Source of the DNA: Weissella koreensis KCTC 3621
GTDB taxonomy: Bacteria > Bacillota > Bacilli > Lactobacillales > Lactobacillaceae
Length of the DNA: 64,000 nt
Assembly: GCF_000277645.1 (NCBI RefSeq)
Contig: NZ_AKGG01000011.1
Span: 1 to 64,000, forward strand
Reading direction: 5' to 3'
Shown here: positions 54,736 to 64,000 of the stretch, one piece after another
How the letters are laid out: each line of letters opens with the position of its first letter
Numbering within the stretch: the stretch's first letter is position 1
The notes under the pieces: model-generated
Seen by the model: the letters and a program-made list of their open reading frames with translations, nothing else
What the model was told of the DNA's origin: nothing
Database searches by the model: none
Translations under genes and position numbers: made by a program

Positions 54736-55980
54736 CTACTTCTCTGTCTTTAAAATATTCAATTCAGATATTTTTAATAATGTATCAACAGCTTTTTGCA
54801 TAACCTGTAGCGATACATATTCATAGCGACCATGCATATTTTCACCTCCAGCGAACAAATTAGGAGTTGGTAGTCCAAGAAAAGTTATCTTTGAGCCATC
54901 CGTTCCACCTCTAATTGGTTCAATCTTAGGCTCAATATCTAAAGCTTTTAAAGCATCAGCGGCTAAATCAACAGGATACATATTATTTTTTAGAATTTCT
55001 CCCATGTTGTAATATTCATCTTTGAGCTCGATTTGAATTCGTTCTACTCCAAAAGCTTGATTCATTTCGTTAGCAATGGCCTTTAGCCTTTGTTTACGCA
55101 ACTCAAAGCTTTCTCGCTCGTGATCACGCACCAAGTACTGCATTTGAGCAGATTCAGGGGTTCCTGTTAATTTGATCAAGTGCCAGAATCCTTCACGACC
55201 GGCAGTATGCTCCGGCCGATCATGAGATGGTAATTGAGCATGATAGTCCATAGCTACTTGTAAAGCATTGATCATAGTATTTTTAGCTGAACCAGGATGA
55301 ACGTTTAGCCCTTGAATCGTAATAGTTGCTGCAGCTGCCGAAAAAGTTTCCCACTCAATTTCACCCAACGGTCCTCCATCAACAGTATAAGCAAAATCAG
55401 CTTTAAATTGCTTCACATCAAAATGATCAGCGCCTGTTCCAATTTCTTCATCTGGTCCAAAGGCAAGCATAATTTTACCGTGTGGAACTTCTGGATGTTG
55501 AATTAGATATTGTGCAGTAGTCATAATTTCAGCCACACCAGCCTTATCATCAGCGCCTAACAGTGTTGTTCCATCTGTCGTAATGAGGGTATGCCCTTGA
55601 TAGTTATTTAAATTAGGAAATTGTTCCGGATCTAATTGATAATCTTGATTCAAAGTAATCACAGAATGGCCATCATAATTTTCAACAATTTTAGGCTGAA
55701 TCTTTTTAGATTCAAAATCAGCTGTGTCAACATGTGAGATTAAACCAATGACTGGTGCATCATAGTTTAAATTACTAGGAAGTTCAGCAAACACATATCC
55801 ATCATCCATAGTTTGAACATTAGATGCTCCTAAATCAATTAATTCTTGAGCTAATTTTTTTAAGAAATAAATTTCTTTTGGATCAGACGGAATTGTTTTT
55901 GAATACTCATTTGAACGGGTATCAATCTTAACATAACGTAAAAATCTTTCTAATAATTCTGGATATTGCTTATCAGTCAT
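54736..55980 (-). CDS. pepT: Tripeptidase PepT (M20 family)
   Basis: 414 residues from the ATG at 55980, chosen for the GGGGGAG seven bases upstream and the family start TDKQYPELLERFLRYVKIDT. Zinc-site motifs: GLISHVDTADFE, LLGADDKAGVAE and FGPDEEIGTGADHFD. It cleaves N-terminal residues from tripeptides in the cytoplasm. The frame extends upstream but into the preceding gene. Confidence 0.92.
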   Translation of the reverse strand: MTDKQYPELLERFLRYVKIDTRSNEYSKTIPSDPKEIYFLKKLAQELIDLGASNVQTMDDGYVFAELPSNLNYDAPVIGLISHVDTADFESKKIQPKIVENYDGHSVITLNQDYQLDPEQFPNLNNYQGHTLITTDGTTLLGADDKAGVAEIMTTAQYLIQHPEVPHGKIMLAFGPDEEIGTGADHFDVKQFKADFAYTVDGGPLGEIEWETFSAAAATITIQGLNVHPGSAKNTMINALQVAMDYHAQLPSHDRPEHTAGREGFWHLIKLTGTPESAQMQYLVRDHERESFELRKQRLKAIANEMNQAFGVERIQIELKDEYYNMGEILKNNMYPVDLAADALKALDIEPKIEPIRGGTDGSKITFLGLPTPNLFAGGENMHGRYEYVSLQVMQKAVDTLLKISELNILKTEK

Positions 55981-56008
55981 TTTAATTCTCCCCCAACAAT
56001 CTTTGTTT

Positions 56009-56809
56009 TTAAATATAAGTATATGGATCCGTATTAACCTGTGAACTAAAAACATCAACTAGATCCCATTTCTTAGTTTGCTGCCAGCGTTTAATCTGTT
56101 TGACCATTTGATCCTTGACGATTGACTCCATATGATGATCAGGATCAATAACAATAAAGTCATGAGACAAGACATCATGTCCCGTATGGTAGTAAAGATC
56201 AGCGGTAATTAATGCATCAGCCCCACTTTGTTGAGCAACTAAGTATTCTGAACCACCATCACCACCAATAACAGCAATTTTTTGAATAGATCGCTTCAAA
56301 TCATTTGCGATGACTCGGACTGCCTTGACATTAAATAATTCACGAATAGATTGAGCATATTTTTGAACACTGATTGGATGATCTAACTCTCCAATTCGTC
56401 CTAAACCACTATTTGGATCTCCCTTGTCTGGTAATAAAGGCTTAGTATTTTTTATGCCTAAAGCTTCAGCAAGCCAATCATTCATTCCATCTTTAGCTGC
56501 ATCTAAATTAGTGTGTGCGCTATAAACAGTAATATTATTTTTCAATAAATCAGCATACATTTGGTTTTGAGGATCTTCTAAATCTAAATTTTTAGCTGCA
56601 TGAAACATAAGGGGATGATGTGAAAAGATAAAATCAACATGTTTCTCAATTGCTTCAGCAACTACCTCGGGGCGAACATCTAAGGTTGTCATGACACGAT
56701 GGATATCTTGTTGAGAACTTCCCACTTGAATTCCAACGACATCTCTCTCCCATGCTAAATTTAATGGAGCTAGTTCTTCAATAGCTGTGATTAGCTTTTG
56801 AGCTTTCAT
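56009..56809 (-). CDS. Nif3-like dinuclear metal centre protein (GTP cyclohydrolase I type 2 family)
   Basis: 266 residues, the short form. Metal ligands appear in DFIFSHHPLMFHA, SAHTNLDAAKDGMN and DPDHHMES. The family has a conserved fold of uncertain function, often encoded next to trmK as here (one base apart). Upstream of pepT in the same operon. Confidence 0.88.
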   Translation of the reverse strand: MKAQKLITAIEELAPLNLAWERDVVGIQVGSSQQDIHRVMTTLDVRPEVVAEAIEKHVDFIFSHHPLMFHAAKNLDLEDPQNQMYADLLKNNITVYSAHTNLDAAKDGMNDWLAEALGIKNTKPLLPDKGDPNSGLGRIGELDHPISVQKYAQSIRELFNVKAVRVIANDLKRSIQKIAVIGGDGGSEYLVAQQSGADALITADLYYHTGHDVLSHDFIVIDPDHHMESIVKDQMVKQIKRWQQTKKWDLVDVFSSQVNTDPYTYI

Positions 56810-56810
56810 T

Positions 56811-57497
56811 TTATATCACCTCTTGAATGGTTTGTGCTTGCTTTTGATAATTTTGATAAGCAATTGAATCGCTTTGATCTGCTTTAGTTAAAGTATCGAG
56901 TAATTGCTGAAGCCGATCCAATTCTGCTTGCCATTTTGCGATCCAAACGGCATCCTTATTTTGTAAATTAAATGGACCAAATGTAAGTTGTTGTTGCGTG
57001 AAATTAGTTTCTCCAGGTTTAGCTACTAATATTTCATAGTAATGACCATCATCAAAAAGCATCGTTTCGTTTATCAAAGCATAATGATGTACTTGTAACC
57101 AAGTTCGGACGGTTGAAACGTCAGTATTAGGTTGTAAAATTAGATTATCATATTGAATATGATCATGATGCCCTTGTTCTAATATTTTTTGAATTAACTG
57201 GCCACCCATTCCGGCAATAACAGCAGTGTCAATTTGATCAACAGGTTCTACCACCGCAAATCCATCCCCCAAACGCGGTTCTAAACGCCCTGTTAATTCT
57301 GCTTTTTCAATTTCATTTTGTGCATTTTGCAATGGTCCTTGGGCAACTTCACCAGCAATCGCAAAAGTTATTTTTTGATTTAATAAAAGATGCGCTGGTA
57401 AGTAGGCATGGTCGGACCCAATATCGACTAAGCGCGCACCCATTGGAACAAAGTCAGCAACACGTGCCAACCGATTTGATAAATTAATGGCATCCAT
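56811..57497 (-). CDS. trmK: tRNA (adenine-22-N1)-methyltransferase
   Basis: 228 residues. SAM motif VDIGSDHAYLPAHLL near residue 25, then AGMGGQLIQKIL and LILQPNTDVSTVRTWL, typical of TrmK, which methylates A22 in tRNA. First gene of the trmK, nif3-like, pepT cluster. Confidence 0.9.
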   Translation of the reverse strand: MDAINLSNRLARVADFVPMGARLVDIGSDHAYLPAHLLLNQKITFAIAGEVAQGPLQNAQNEIEKAELTGRLEPRLGDGFAVVEPVDQIDTAVIAGMGGQLIQKILEQGHHDHIQYDNLILQPNTDVSTVRTWLQVHHYALINETMLFDDGHYYEILVAKPGETNFTQQQLTFGPFNLQNKDAVWIAKWQAELDRLQQLLDTLTKADQSDSIAYQNYQKQAQTIQEVI

Positions 57498-57796
57498 TTT
57501 AAATTCTCCTGAAAAAAATATAATACTATTATTTTAGCATAAACAGAAAAGAGGCTGGAAAAAAACTGTTCCAGCCCCACTAATTTAAATATTTTATCCC
57601 TGACTTATTTACTTTTAAAATTCACCTCTAAATATTGATACAAAATCCAAACATCATTATTTAAAGCAGATAAATTGTAACTTTTTACTAGATCAAAAGA
57701 TTCTTTATGTTGATTATATTAAATAGATCATTATTTTACTAAAAAGCCAACTACACTTAGCAAATAAATACTTTTCTAGTTGATTTTTTCATATCA
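57498..57796 (-). terminator. Intergenic region with hairpin
   Basis: GGCTGGAA (57553-57560) pairs with TTCCAGCC (57569-57576), followed on the minus strand by CTCTTTT. A weaker stem with CAACTA/TAGTTG and T5 near 57740-57788 may end ndk. No gene is seen. Confidence 0.45.
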
Positions 57797-58222
57797 TTAA
57801 TTATTTAATTCGGGGAACCATAGCTTTATTTCGTGTTGAGCACTTTCTGGAGAATCAGAACCGTGAACAACGTTACGCACTTCATCACCTGGCCAGTCAC
57901 GTCCAAAATCACCGCGGATCGTTCCAGGAGCAGCTTCAGTGGGATTAGTAAGGCCCATCAAAGTACGCCATCCTTTAATAACGTTATCCCCTTCCACTAC
58001 AATGGCAACCACAGGGTGCTCCATCATATAATGCATTAATCCAGGGAAAAAGGGCCGATCGGCTAATTCAGCATAATGAGCCCTTAACAAAGCTTCATCA
58101 GCTTGTACCATTTTGATATCGATAATATCATAGCCTTTACGCTCAATTCGCCGAATAATTTCACCCACTTTTTTTTGGATGACACCATCTGGTTTAACAA
58201 TTGCTAATGTACGTTCTGTCAT
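57797..58222 (-). CDS. ndk: Nucleoside diphosphate kinase
   Basis: 141 residues. It transfers phosphate from NTPs to NDPs. Motifs: RTLAIVKPDGV at the N-terminus and the catalytic histidine in NVVHGSDSPESA. GGAGG precedes the ATG. Single-gene unit. A weak cre-like sequence (TGAAACCGCTTCCG) lies about 55 bases upstream. Confidence 0.95.
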   Translation of the reverse strand: MTERTLAIVKPDGVIQKKVGEIIRRIERKGYDIIDIKMVQADEALLRAHYAELADRPFFPGLMHYMMEHPVVAIVVEGDNVIKGWRTLMGLTNPTEAAPGTIRGDFGRDWPGDEVRNVVHGSDSPESAQHEIKLWFPELNN

Positions 58223-58344
58223 GTTATCGTTCCTCCAACTTTTGAATAAATCTATTATAACGAAAAAAAAATATTTATGAAACCGCTTCCGATAATATAA
58301 TTCAATTTATTTTCGTTTAATAAATAAATTGAAGGTAATCACAT

Positions 58345-59037
58345 CTATTTATTTCGAATCAATGGGCGCCGGAAATATACTTTCGCTTGCTTTTGATCTA
58401 AGCCATGAAGAATAATTGGATCAGCTGCAATGAAACGAGCCTTGATCTCATGAATTTCCTTTTTATCATTTGCCTTTTTATTGTGCTTTTGATTATGTCC
58501 ATTCTCGGTTTGTGATTGCTGAGTCTTATTTGATTTGGCTTGTACTTTTGACTCATTATGTCTTATTTTATTTTTATTAACTGATTGCTTTGGTTTTGTT
58601 AAACGCTTTGAATCATGCTTTGATTCATCGACAATTTTAACATCAACCTTTTTCGATTCTTTCTTTGGAACCTCTTCTTGCACCTTTGGAGAAACGATTT
58701 TAGTCGACTTGGCTAAATTATTTTCGCTTAATTTAGGCTTTGCTGGCTTAGATGCTGTTATGGATCCCACCTCAACAAAGACATAGCTAGAAACTTCACG
58801 CCACTGCCAACGCCCTTTATATTTTTGAAGTGCTTTGCGCCAACGTACAACGTATGTTAAAGCAGTTTTAGCAGTATGATTTGGTGGTAAAAGGTCACTT
58901 TTTTCAATTTCATAGCGCTTTAAAATTTGTAAATCGGTATTATGCGCAATCCATTGTTCGACAAAGTTAATTGAATTAGTTTCAATATCTGCCACATTGC
59001 CAAGTTTGATCCAATTTTGCTGATGCTTTTTTTGCAT
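58345..59037 (-). CDS. Hypothetical protein with Lys-rich tail
   Basis: 230 residues. The first ~90 form a compact tryptophan-containing part (TYVVRWRKALQKYKGRWQWR). A long Lys/Ser/Gln-rich low-complexity linker spans roughly residues 100-200 and ends with a short AKVYFRRPLIRNK segment. No signal peptide or membrane segment. The basic linker suggests nucleic-acid or ribosome contact, but the family is not recognised. GGAG precedes the ATG. It lies downstream of the TPR gene. Confidence 0.6.
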   Translation of the reverse strand: MQKKHQQNWIKLGNVADIETNSINFVEQWIAHNTDLQILKRYEIEKSDLLPPNHTAKTALTYVVRWRKALQKYKGRWQWREVSSYVFVEVGSITASKPAKPKLSENNLAKSTKIVSPKVQEEVPKKESKKVDVKIVDESKHDSKRLTKPKQSVNKNKIRHNESKVQAKSNKTQQSQTENGHNQKHNKKANDKKEIHEIKARFIAADPIILHGLDQKQAKVYFRRPLIRNK

Positions 59038-59098
59038 GTTAACACTCCTTTCTTATCGATTTGATTAAGCCTGATAAAGTATTATAAATTGGTGAATT

Positions 59099-60376
59099 TT
59101 AAAGATCATTGATTTCTGATTCCATTTGAGCCATTTCAAAATCTTCAGGGTTTAATTGAACATATTTATTCAATAAGTCGCTTAACATCTCATGATTACC
59201 AGCTTCACGGAAGTAATAGATCGCTTCTTTTAAGAAAATAGAATTCTCATTGAAGAAAGGTACAGCTGCTTGCCAATATTGATCCGCCATTTCATAACGT
59301 TCCAGTTCCGTATACGATTGGGCTAAATTCCAATATTCTTTAGGATCTAACTCAAACTCATCATCAGCACTAACATATTGATTCAAGAAGTTAATTTGTT
59401 CCATATATTGTTCTGTATCAACCAACATTTGTGAATAATTACTAATTAGGTTTTGAGAATCCGGTAAATTCTTTAAGCCCTTTTGATACAATTGTTCAGC
59501 CTGGTCATTTTCATTAAGTTGAATAGCCACCCGTGTCGCATTAAGATACCCAGCTTCATTAAATTGATCGACAGCCAGTCCGGCTTCATAAATACCCAAA
59601 GCGTCCTTTGGCATTTGTTTTTGTTCATATAATTGTCCCAAAGGAACATAAACTCCAGCATATGAAGGATCTATTTCAATCAATTTTTCAAAAGCCTCAA
59701 TCCCTTGATCTCTGGTTTCTTCATCATTTGCATATAACATTCCTAATTGGAAACGCACCTCTGGAGTTAAATTAGCATCCTTTATTTGCTCTAGATAACC
59801 CAACGCTCTATTTTGATCACCAAGCATAGCATATGCGACTCCAATCCGCGAAACTAAATCAATTCCTGAAATTTGCGTCTCCCCTTGAACAATAAGGTTA
59901 CGATAAAATGGAATTGCTTCAGAATATCGACCAAGTTCAAATAAAAATTCGGCCAAAGCAAATTGAATTACCAATTCATCAGGAGCTAATTGATAGGCTT
60001 CAGTTAACTTATTTTCTGCAGCTTCCAACAAACCTTCTGATTGATATAAATCAGCATAAACTAATAGAGCTTCTAAATAAGCTTCTGAATCAGATTGAAT
60101 TGGCATTAGATATGCTAAAGCTTCATCACTTTGATCTTCTGAAATTGATATTTCGGCTAATTCAGTTCGTAATACATCTTCATCTGGATACTTGTCGAGC
60201 AATTTTTGATAAGCTCGTTTAGCATTAGTTGAGAATCCAAGAGCGTAAAGTTCCTCAGCTAATGAATGAATCGTTTCATCATCATCATGACGAAGAGATA
60301 AAGCAAAAGATTTTTTAGCTGCTTCTAGTTGCCCACCATCTAATTCATCCAACATTTTTTCAGCATAACTTTGCAT
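59099..60376 (-). CDS. Tetratricopeptide-repeat protein
   Basis: 425 residues made almost wholly of helical TPR units (examples: EEDQSDEALAYLMPIQ-type spacing, AIPFYRNLIVQGETQ, GIEAFEKLIEIDPSYAGVY). Such proteins scaffold protein complexes. Lactobacilli carry a similar TPR gene in their core genome. No signal peptide, so it is cytoplasmic. Partner unknown. Confidence 0.82.
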   Translation of the reverse strand: MQSYAEKMLDELDGGQLEAAKKSFALSLRHDDDETIHSLAEELYALGFSTNAKRAYQKLLDKYPDEDVLRTELAEISISEDQSDEALAYLMPIQSDSEAYLEALLVYADLYQSEGLLEAAENKLTEAYQLAPDELVIQFALAEFLFELGRYSEAIPFYRNLIVQGETQISGIDLVSRIGVAYAMLGDQNRALGYLEQIKDANLTPEVRFQLGMLYANDEETRDQGIEAFEKLIEIDPSYAGVYVPLGQLYEQKQMPKDALGIYEAGLAVDQFNEAGYLNATRVAIQLNENDQAEQLYQKGLKNLPDSQNLISNYSQMLVDTEQYMEQINFLNQYVSADDEFELDPKEYWNLAQSYTELERYEMADQYWQAAVPFFNENSIFLKEAIYYFREAGNHEMLSDLLNKYVQLNPEDFEMAQMESEINDL

Positions 60377-60413
60377 TTTAAAATACCTCGTATAATTTTA
60401 TAGTGCTGAATTA

Positions 60414-60557
60414 TTAATTCTGTTTTTTATTTTGTCGAGCTTTAACTGCATCAATTAAAGCCTGTTTGGCTTGTTGCTTTTCAGCTAAAGTAACTTGCCC
60501 TTTTTTAGAGGCACCTCGTGAAAAATCATTATTTTTAATTGAACCTTTTGTTGACAT
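60414..60557 (-). CDS. Small basic protein
   Basis: 47 residues starting MSTKGSIKNNDFSRG and ending KARQNKKQN; GAGGG lies 6-7 bases before the ATG. It is charged and probably helical. It stands between the CynX-like and TPR genes in the same direction. Short, but the ribosome binding site and coding pattern are convincing. Confidence 0.7.
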   Translation of the reverse strand: MSTKGSIKNNDFSRGASKKGQVTLAEKQQAKQALIDAVKARQNKKQN

Positions 60558-60582
60558 TTTAAATTCCCTCTTTTTTTATAAA

Positions 60583-61827
60583 TTATTCGAATTTTTTAAC
60601 ATTAACCATGATTACTGCTGAAATGGTAATAACAATAACAATAGCTATCATAATAATGTTTTGTATCATTCCCGTAGGATTTGCTTTGAAGGCAATTCCA
60701 TATAGACTTGGTCCTAAAGCAGCGATCAAGTATCCACCCGTTTGTGTCATTCCTGACAATTGTGCAGTATCATTTGGACGACTAGTTTTGAGCGCCAAAA
60801 GAGTCATTACAGATATGAAAAATCCGCCTATCATTAAACCATAAACCATTGATTCAAATGCCCAGAACCAGAAATTAGCAGTATTTTGGTTGATAATTAA
60901 CCCCACAGCACTAGTCACACCAAGTAGACCATTTAAAATGATTAACCAAGTAATTCCACGATTGCTCAAAGATACTAAAATTTTAGGGACAATAATTGAA
61001 AAAATAATGGTTACAAAAGCATTAAACGACATAATCAATCCAATTTGACCACTTTTAACTTGATGGTAATCCATCAAAGAAGGCATCCAAGCCACAAAGG
61101 TATAATTTAATAGTGACTGTCCTCCAAAAGTTAATAAGAAAGCCCAGGCTTGCCAAGTTTTCCATGGGTGCAGCATTTGGACTGGTTGCACATCCAATTC
61201 CTCGATAATTTGTTCCTTATTTAGCTTCTTTGAAGTACCTAAGGGTTCTAATTCACGAGTAACATAAATCCAAACTAATAATGCAAGTAAAGTCGCACCA
61301 ACTAATATTAACATCACACTATTAATTCCACCTAAGTTTAGTAATGGGGCGGTTGTTAAATTACATAGAGCAACGCCAAGCATCATTGATAATGAATAGG
61401 TTGTAGTATATAGCGCAATTTTATTTGGAACAAAGGACATAATAACAGCGGGCATCAAAACATTCAGGTGCGCAATTCCAATTCCAATCAAAATAGTGCC
61501 CAAAACAATTAGATTGAAATTAGGGCACAAACGGGCTAGACTACCAAGTGTCATCAATCCTGCCGATAACGTGACTGTTCTTTTTAGCCCTAATTTGTTA
61601 GCAGTTTTAGATGCAAAATTTGAAAATAGCATAAAAACAACCAACGGAATGGTTGTTAAAACACTAAGCTGTGCCGGATCAACATTCAATCGTTGAGCTA
61701 ACGGTTTTAAAATCATAGGAATTGCCGAAATGGGGCTACGCATCATTAACCCTAATAAAATTAAGGCAATTAATAATCCCCATTTACCAGCAGAGTTCTT
61801 ACGATTGTGATTATTTTTTGAGTTCAT
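60583..61827 (-). CDS. CynX/NimT-type MFS transporter
   Basis: 414 residues and 12 membrane segments. LLGLMMRSPISAIPMILKPL in TM1 and GIGIAHLNVLMPAVIMSFVP are typical of the cyanate/2-nitroimidazole transporter branch. The substrate is uncertain. AAAGG precedes the ATG. Confidence 0.82.
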   Translation of the reverse strand: MNSKNNHNRKNSAGKWGLLIALILLGLMMRSPISAIPMILKPLAQRLNVDPAQLSVLTTIPLVVFMLFSNFASKTANKLGLKRTVTLSAGLMTLGSLARLCPNFNLIVLGTILIGIGIAHLNVLMPAVIMSFVPNKIALYTTTYSLSMMLGVALCNLTTAPLLNLGGINSVMLILVGATLLALLVWIYVTRELEPLGTSKKLNKEQIIEELDVQPVQMLHPWKTWQAWAFLLTFGGQSLLNYTFVAWMPSLMDYHQVKSGQIGLIMSFNAFVTIIFSIIVPKILVSLSNRGITWLIILNGLLGVTSAVGLIINQNTANFWFWAFESMVYGLMIGGFFISVMTLLALKTSRPNDTAQLSGMTQTGGYLIAALGPSLYGIAFKANPTGMIQNIIMIAIVIVITISAVIMVNVKKFE

Positions 61828-61850
61828 GCAAGTTTCCTTTAAGTAATATT

Positions 61851-62384
61851 TTATTTAAAAATATTTGATTGGTTCCGGAAATTACGTTCCAGGATTGGTA
61901 ATAAGATTAGTGCAATGCCAGCTCCAATTGCAACTTGTAGACAATTTCCGAAAATTTCAGCGAAGGTAATAGTTAAAGCAGCATTTAAAGTTACATGATT
62001 CCAAAGCTGTAAAATAATACCACTAATAAAATACCCCCCTACCATAATTAAGCCGCCACCGATGATACTAATTAATTTATTAATTAATCGTGCATTTTTT
62101 CGAGTTAAAAGCCCTATCAACCAACCTTCACTACCATGAATGATCATTGAAAAAAGCATCCATTGCGGATAACCGGATATTAAATCAATTAAAAAGCCAG
62201 TCAATGCACCAGTAATTCCACCCGCCCGACGACCAAAAAGCCAGGACATCAAGAAAATGCCAACCTCTACCAAACTAATGAAGCCTGTCGGTGTTGGAAT
62301 TTTCAAGAAAAAATTGGCTACAATATTTAAAGCAATAATAACGGCAACAATAGTCCGTTGATAAATTGGTTTTAAACTATACAT
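61851..62384 (-). CDS. ECF transporter S component (vitamin uptake)
   Basis: 177 residues with about six membrane segments, the size of ECF substrate-binding subunits (IALNIVANFFLKIPTPTGFI; GRRAGGITGALTGFLIDLI). It gives specificity to the shared ECF transporter. The ATG at 62384 has AAGGAG 9 bases upstream and overlaps the kinase gene by 8 bases, so the substrate is probably a B6 vitamer or a thiamine precursor used by that kinase. Confidence 0.82.
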   Translation of the reverse strand: MYSLKPIYQRTIVAVIIALNIVANFFLKIPTPTGFISLVEVGIFLMSWLFGRRAGGITGALTGFLIDLISGYPQWMLFSMIIHGSEGWLIGLLTRKNARLINKLISIIGGGLIMVGGYFISGIILQLWNHVTLNAALTITFAEIFGNCLQVAIGAGIALILLPILERNFRNQSNIFK

Positions 62385-63195
62385 CCCGATTTGCTCCTTG
62401 CCAAACATTTCCTAAATTTTGATTAATAGCAATACCATTTTCGATTCCATGCTGAACAAATGTTTTAGCTTGTTGTGTGGCAGACAGAACAGTAGCGTTT
62501 TGTACTAGCCCACTTAAAATAGCTGCTGAAAAAGTACATCCAGCTCCATTGTTAAAATTATTTTGAATAATCGGATTACTTAGGATTTCAAGCTCGTTGT
62601 TTTCCATAATTAAGACATCAACAGCCTCTTGTTTTCCTAATCTCCGACCACCCTTAACAATCACATTTTTAGCACCGGTTTGTTTTAGAATTTGGGCACT
62701 TTGTATTAAATCATCCAGTGTTTTAATCGGCTGATTAGTTAACAACTCAGATTCAACTAAATTAGGTGTAATTATAGTTGCCAAAGGAAAAATATTTTCT
62801 AAATAAACCTTTTTAATAGCATCTAATTCAGGAGCATGATCTTCTTTAAATACTAGCACCGGATCTACAACCAATGGAATATTTCGATCTAGTTGGTTCA
62901 AAAATTGCAGAATAACAATCATTTGTTCCAAATTAGGAATCAAACCTAACTTTATACCTGCTAAGGTAAAATGAGCTTGAACTGAAGCCAGTTGATCCGC
63001 TAATAACTTTGCTGATTCTGCATGAATTTCAAAAATTTCAGGTAGGACTGTCACAATACTAGTAATTGCAGTCAGACCGAAAAGATTATATTCATTAAAA
63101 GTTGCTAAATCAGCTTGAAGTCCTCCCCCAGATAAACTATCTGATCCTGCGATGGTTAAAACCACAGGCGGTTGTTCTTTAATTTTATTTTGCAT
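62377..63195 (-). CDS. Pyridoxal/hydroxymethylpyrimidine kinase (ThiD/PdxK family)
   Basis: 272 residues. Ribokinase-fold motifs: TIAGSDSLSGGGLQADLATF near residue 15 and the ATP-site NNGAGCTFSAAILSG near residue 225. SGGGLQADLATF resembles the PdxK-like branch. It phosphorylates a B6 vitamer or HMP taken up by the ECF protein encoded next. The start at 63195 (or 63198) overlaps the end of polA. Confidence 0.85.
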   Translation of the reverse strand: MQNKIKEQPPVVLTIAGSDSLSGGGLQADLATFNEYNLFGLTAITSIVTVLPEIFEIHAESAKLLADQLASVQAHFTLAGIKLGLIPNLEQMIVILQFLNQLDRNIPLVVDPVLVFKEDHAPELDAIKKVYLENIFPLATIITPNLVESELLTNQPIKTLDDLIQSAQILKQTGAKNVIVKGGRRLGKQEAVDVLIMENNELEILSNPIIQNNFNNGAGCTFSAAILSGLVQNATVLSATQQAKTFVQHGIENGIAINQNLGNVWQGANRDV

Positions 63196-64000
63196 CATAC
63201 CAAGTCTTACCCTCATGCGTTTCAACCTTCAAAGGCACAGTCAACTTTACAGCTGAGTCCATAACTTCAGGTACTAATTTATGCATTAACGTTAATTCGT
63301 CTTCAGGTACCTCAAAAATCAATTCATCATGTACTTGAAGTAGCATTTTGGACTTAAGTTGCTTTTGTTCCATTACAGATTGCATTTTAATCATAGCAAT
63401 TTTGATAATATCAGCCGCTGACCCTTGAACCGGAGTATTCATTGCTGTTCGTTCAGCAAAACTACGTGCATTAAAGCTTTTTGCCTTGATATCTGGTAAA
63501 TAGCGTCGCCGATGTGCAATCGTCTCAACGTAGCCCTTTTCACGAGCATCTAAAATAATCTCCTCGGTCCACTTTTTAACTCCACTATATTCATTTAAGT
63601 AAGTATCAATTATACTTTTAGCAGTTTTACGATCCGTACCAATATTTTTAGCCAAGCCAAACTCAGAAATACCATAAACAATTCCAAAATTAACGGCCTT
63701 TGCTTGGCGTCTTAAATTACTATCCACGACTGCATCTTCAGCAAGACCAAAAATACGACGCGCAGTTGCTGCGTGAATGTCTTCATCATTAATGAAGGCT
63801 TGCCGCATTTTTTCATCATTTGTAATATGTGCTAATACTCGTAATTCAATTTGTGAATAATCAGCGCTTAATAACGACCACCCAGCTTGTTGTGGTTCAA
63901 AAGCTTTTCTAATTTGTCGGCCTTCCTCGACACGTACAGGAATATTTTGCAAATTAGGATCAATAGATGATAAACGACCCGTTTGTGTCAAAGTCTGTAA
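63185..64000 (-). CDS. polA: DNA polymerase I, C-terminal part (cut by window end)
   Basis: The last ~271 residues of the polymerase domain. Motif A is DYSQIELRVLAH, motif B is RRQAKAVNFGIVYGIS and motif C is LQVHDELIFEVPE. The LTQTGRLSSIDPNLQNIP stretch near the window edge is the usual entry to the palm. The gene continues beyond 64000, so the 5' end is missing. Its 3' end overlaps the kinase start by 11 bases. Confidence 0.95.
   Translation of the reverse strand, partial: LQTLTQTGRLSSIDPNLQNIPVRVEEGRQIRKAFEPQQAGWSLLSADYSQIELRVLAHITNDEKMRQAFINDEDIHAATARRIFGLAEDAVVDSNLRRQAKAVNFGIVYGISEFGLAKNIGTDRKTAKSIIDTYLNEYSGVKKWTEEIILDAREKGYVETIAHRRRYLPDIKAKSFNARSFAERTAMNTPVQGSAADIIKIAMIKMQSVMEQKQLKSKMLLQVHDELIFEVPEDELTLMHKLVPEVMDSAVKLTVPLKVETHEGKTWYDAK

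Noticed and set aside
58277..58290. cre site upstream of ndk (TGAAACCGCTTCCG)
   Set aside because: Two mismatches to consensus at conserved positions. Kept only as a note.

Overview
The window is AT-rich, low-GC Gram-positive DNA with AGGAGG-type ribosome binding sites. It most likely comes from a lactic acid bacterium (Lactobacillales, probably Lactobacillaceae). The clues are an accessory SecA2/SecY2 island for a serine-rich-repeat adhesin, pyruvate oxidase, phenolic acid decarboxylase, the peptidases PepV and PepT, a CopY-type copper operon, a PyrR attenuator and CcpA cre sites. I cannot name the genus or species from sequence alone. No transposase, insertion sequence, rRNA operon, CRISPR array or intact tRNA was seen.

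Bases 1-10,000 are a decaying accessory region. They hold a 3-TM membrane gene with an internal stop, a tRNA-Met-like relic, and a cassette of sigma-like regulator, holin, GH25 endolysin (broken twice) and a large peptidoglycan-binding DUF1906-type protein (broken by one amber codon). After these come a frameshifted P-loop gene, an unrecognised CxxC protein, a HicAB pair, a MazEF/PemK pair with a near-perfect palindromic operator, and several membrane-protein remnants. No phage head, tail or replication genes are present.

Bases 10,000-18,700 are metabolic. A four-gene operon (MFS carrier, medium-chain dehydrogenase, HIT protein, D-lyxose ketol-isomerase) faces an AraC regulator across a cre site. 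Then come pyruvate oxidase, a PadR regulator with phenolic acid decarboxylase, and a Crp/Fnr regulator.

Bases 18,900-34,800 are the adhesin export and glycosylation island, all on the minus strand: gtfA, gtfB, a small Asp4/SecE-like gene, secA2, secY2, asp1 (split), asp2, asp3, two tandem gtf3-like genes and the adhesin. Three genes carry apparent frameshifts (secY2 N-terminus, asp1, adhesin C-terminal repeats), and the sorting motif reads LPSTD instead of LPxTG. The island looks inactivated or phase-variable, or these are base-call errors.

Bases 35,500-64,000 are mostly core genome: PyrR-attenuated uracil permease; copper operon copY-cupredoxin-copA with two cop boxes; a second Crp/Fnr regulator; pepV with a YfcC carrier; an MFS drug exporter behind a leader terminator; a LepA-like GTPase; a reductase; a TetR-controlled ABC exporter; class II fructose-bisphosphate aldolase with a 5'-nucleotidase; cysteine-free rpmG and rpsN behind a structured leader; trmK, nif3-like and pepT; ndk; a TPR protein; a CynX-like carrier; an ECF S component with a pyridoxal/HMP kinase; and the 3' end of polA.
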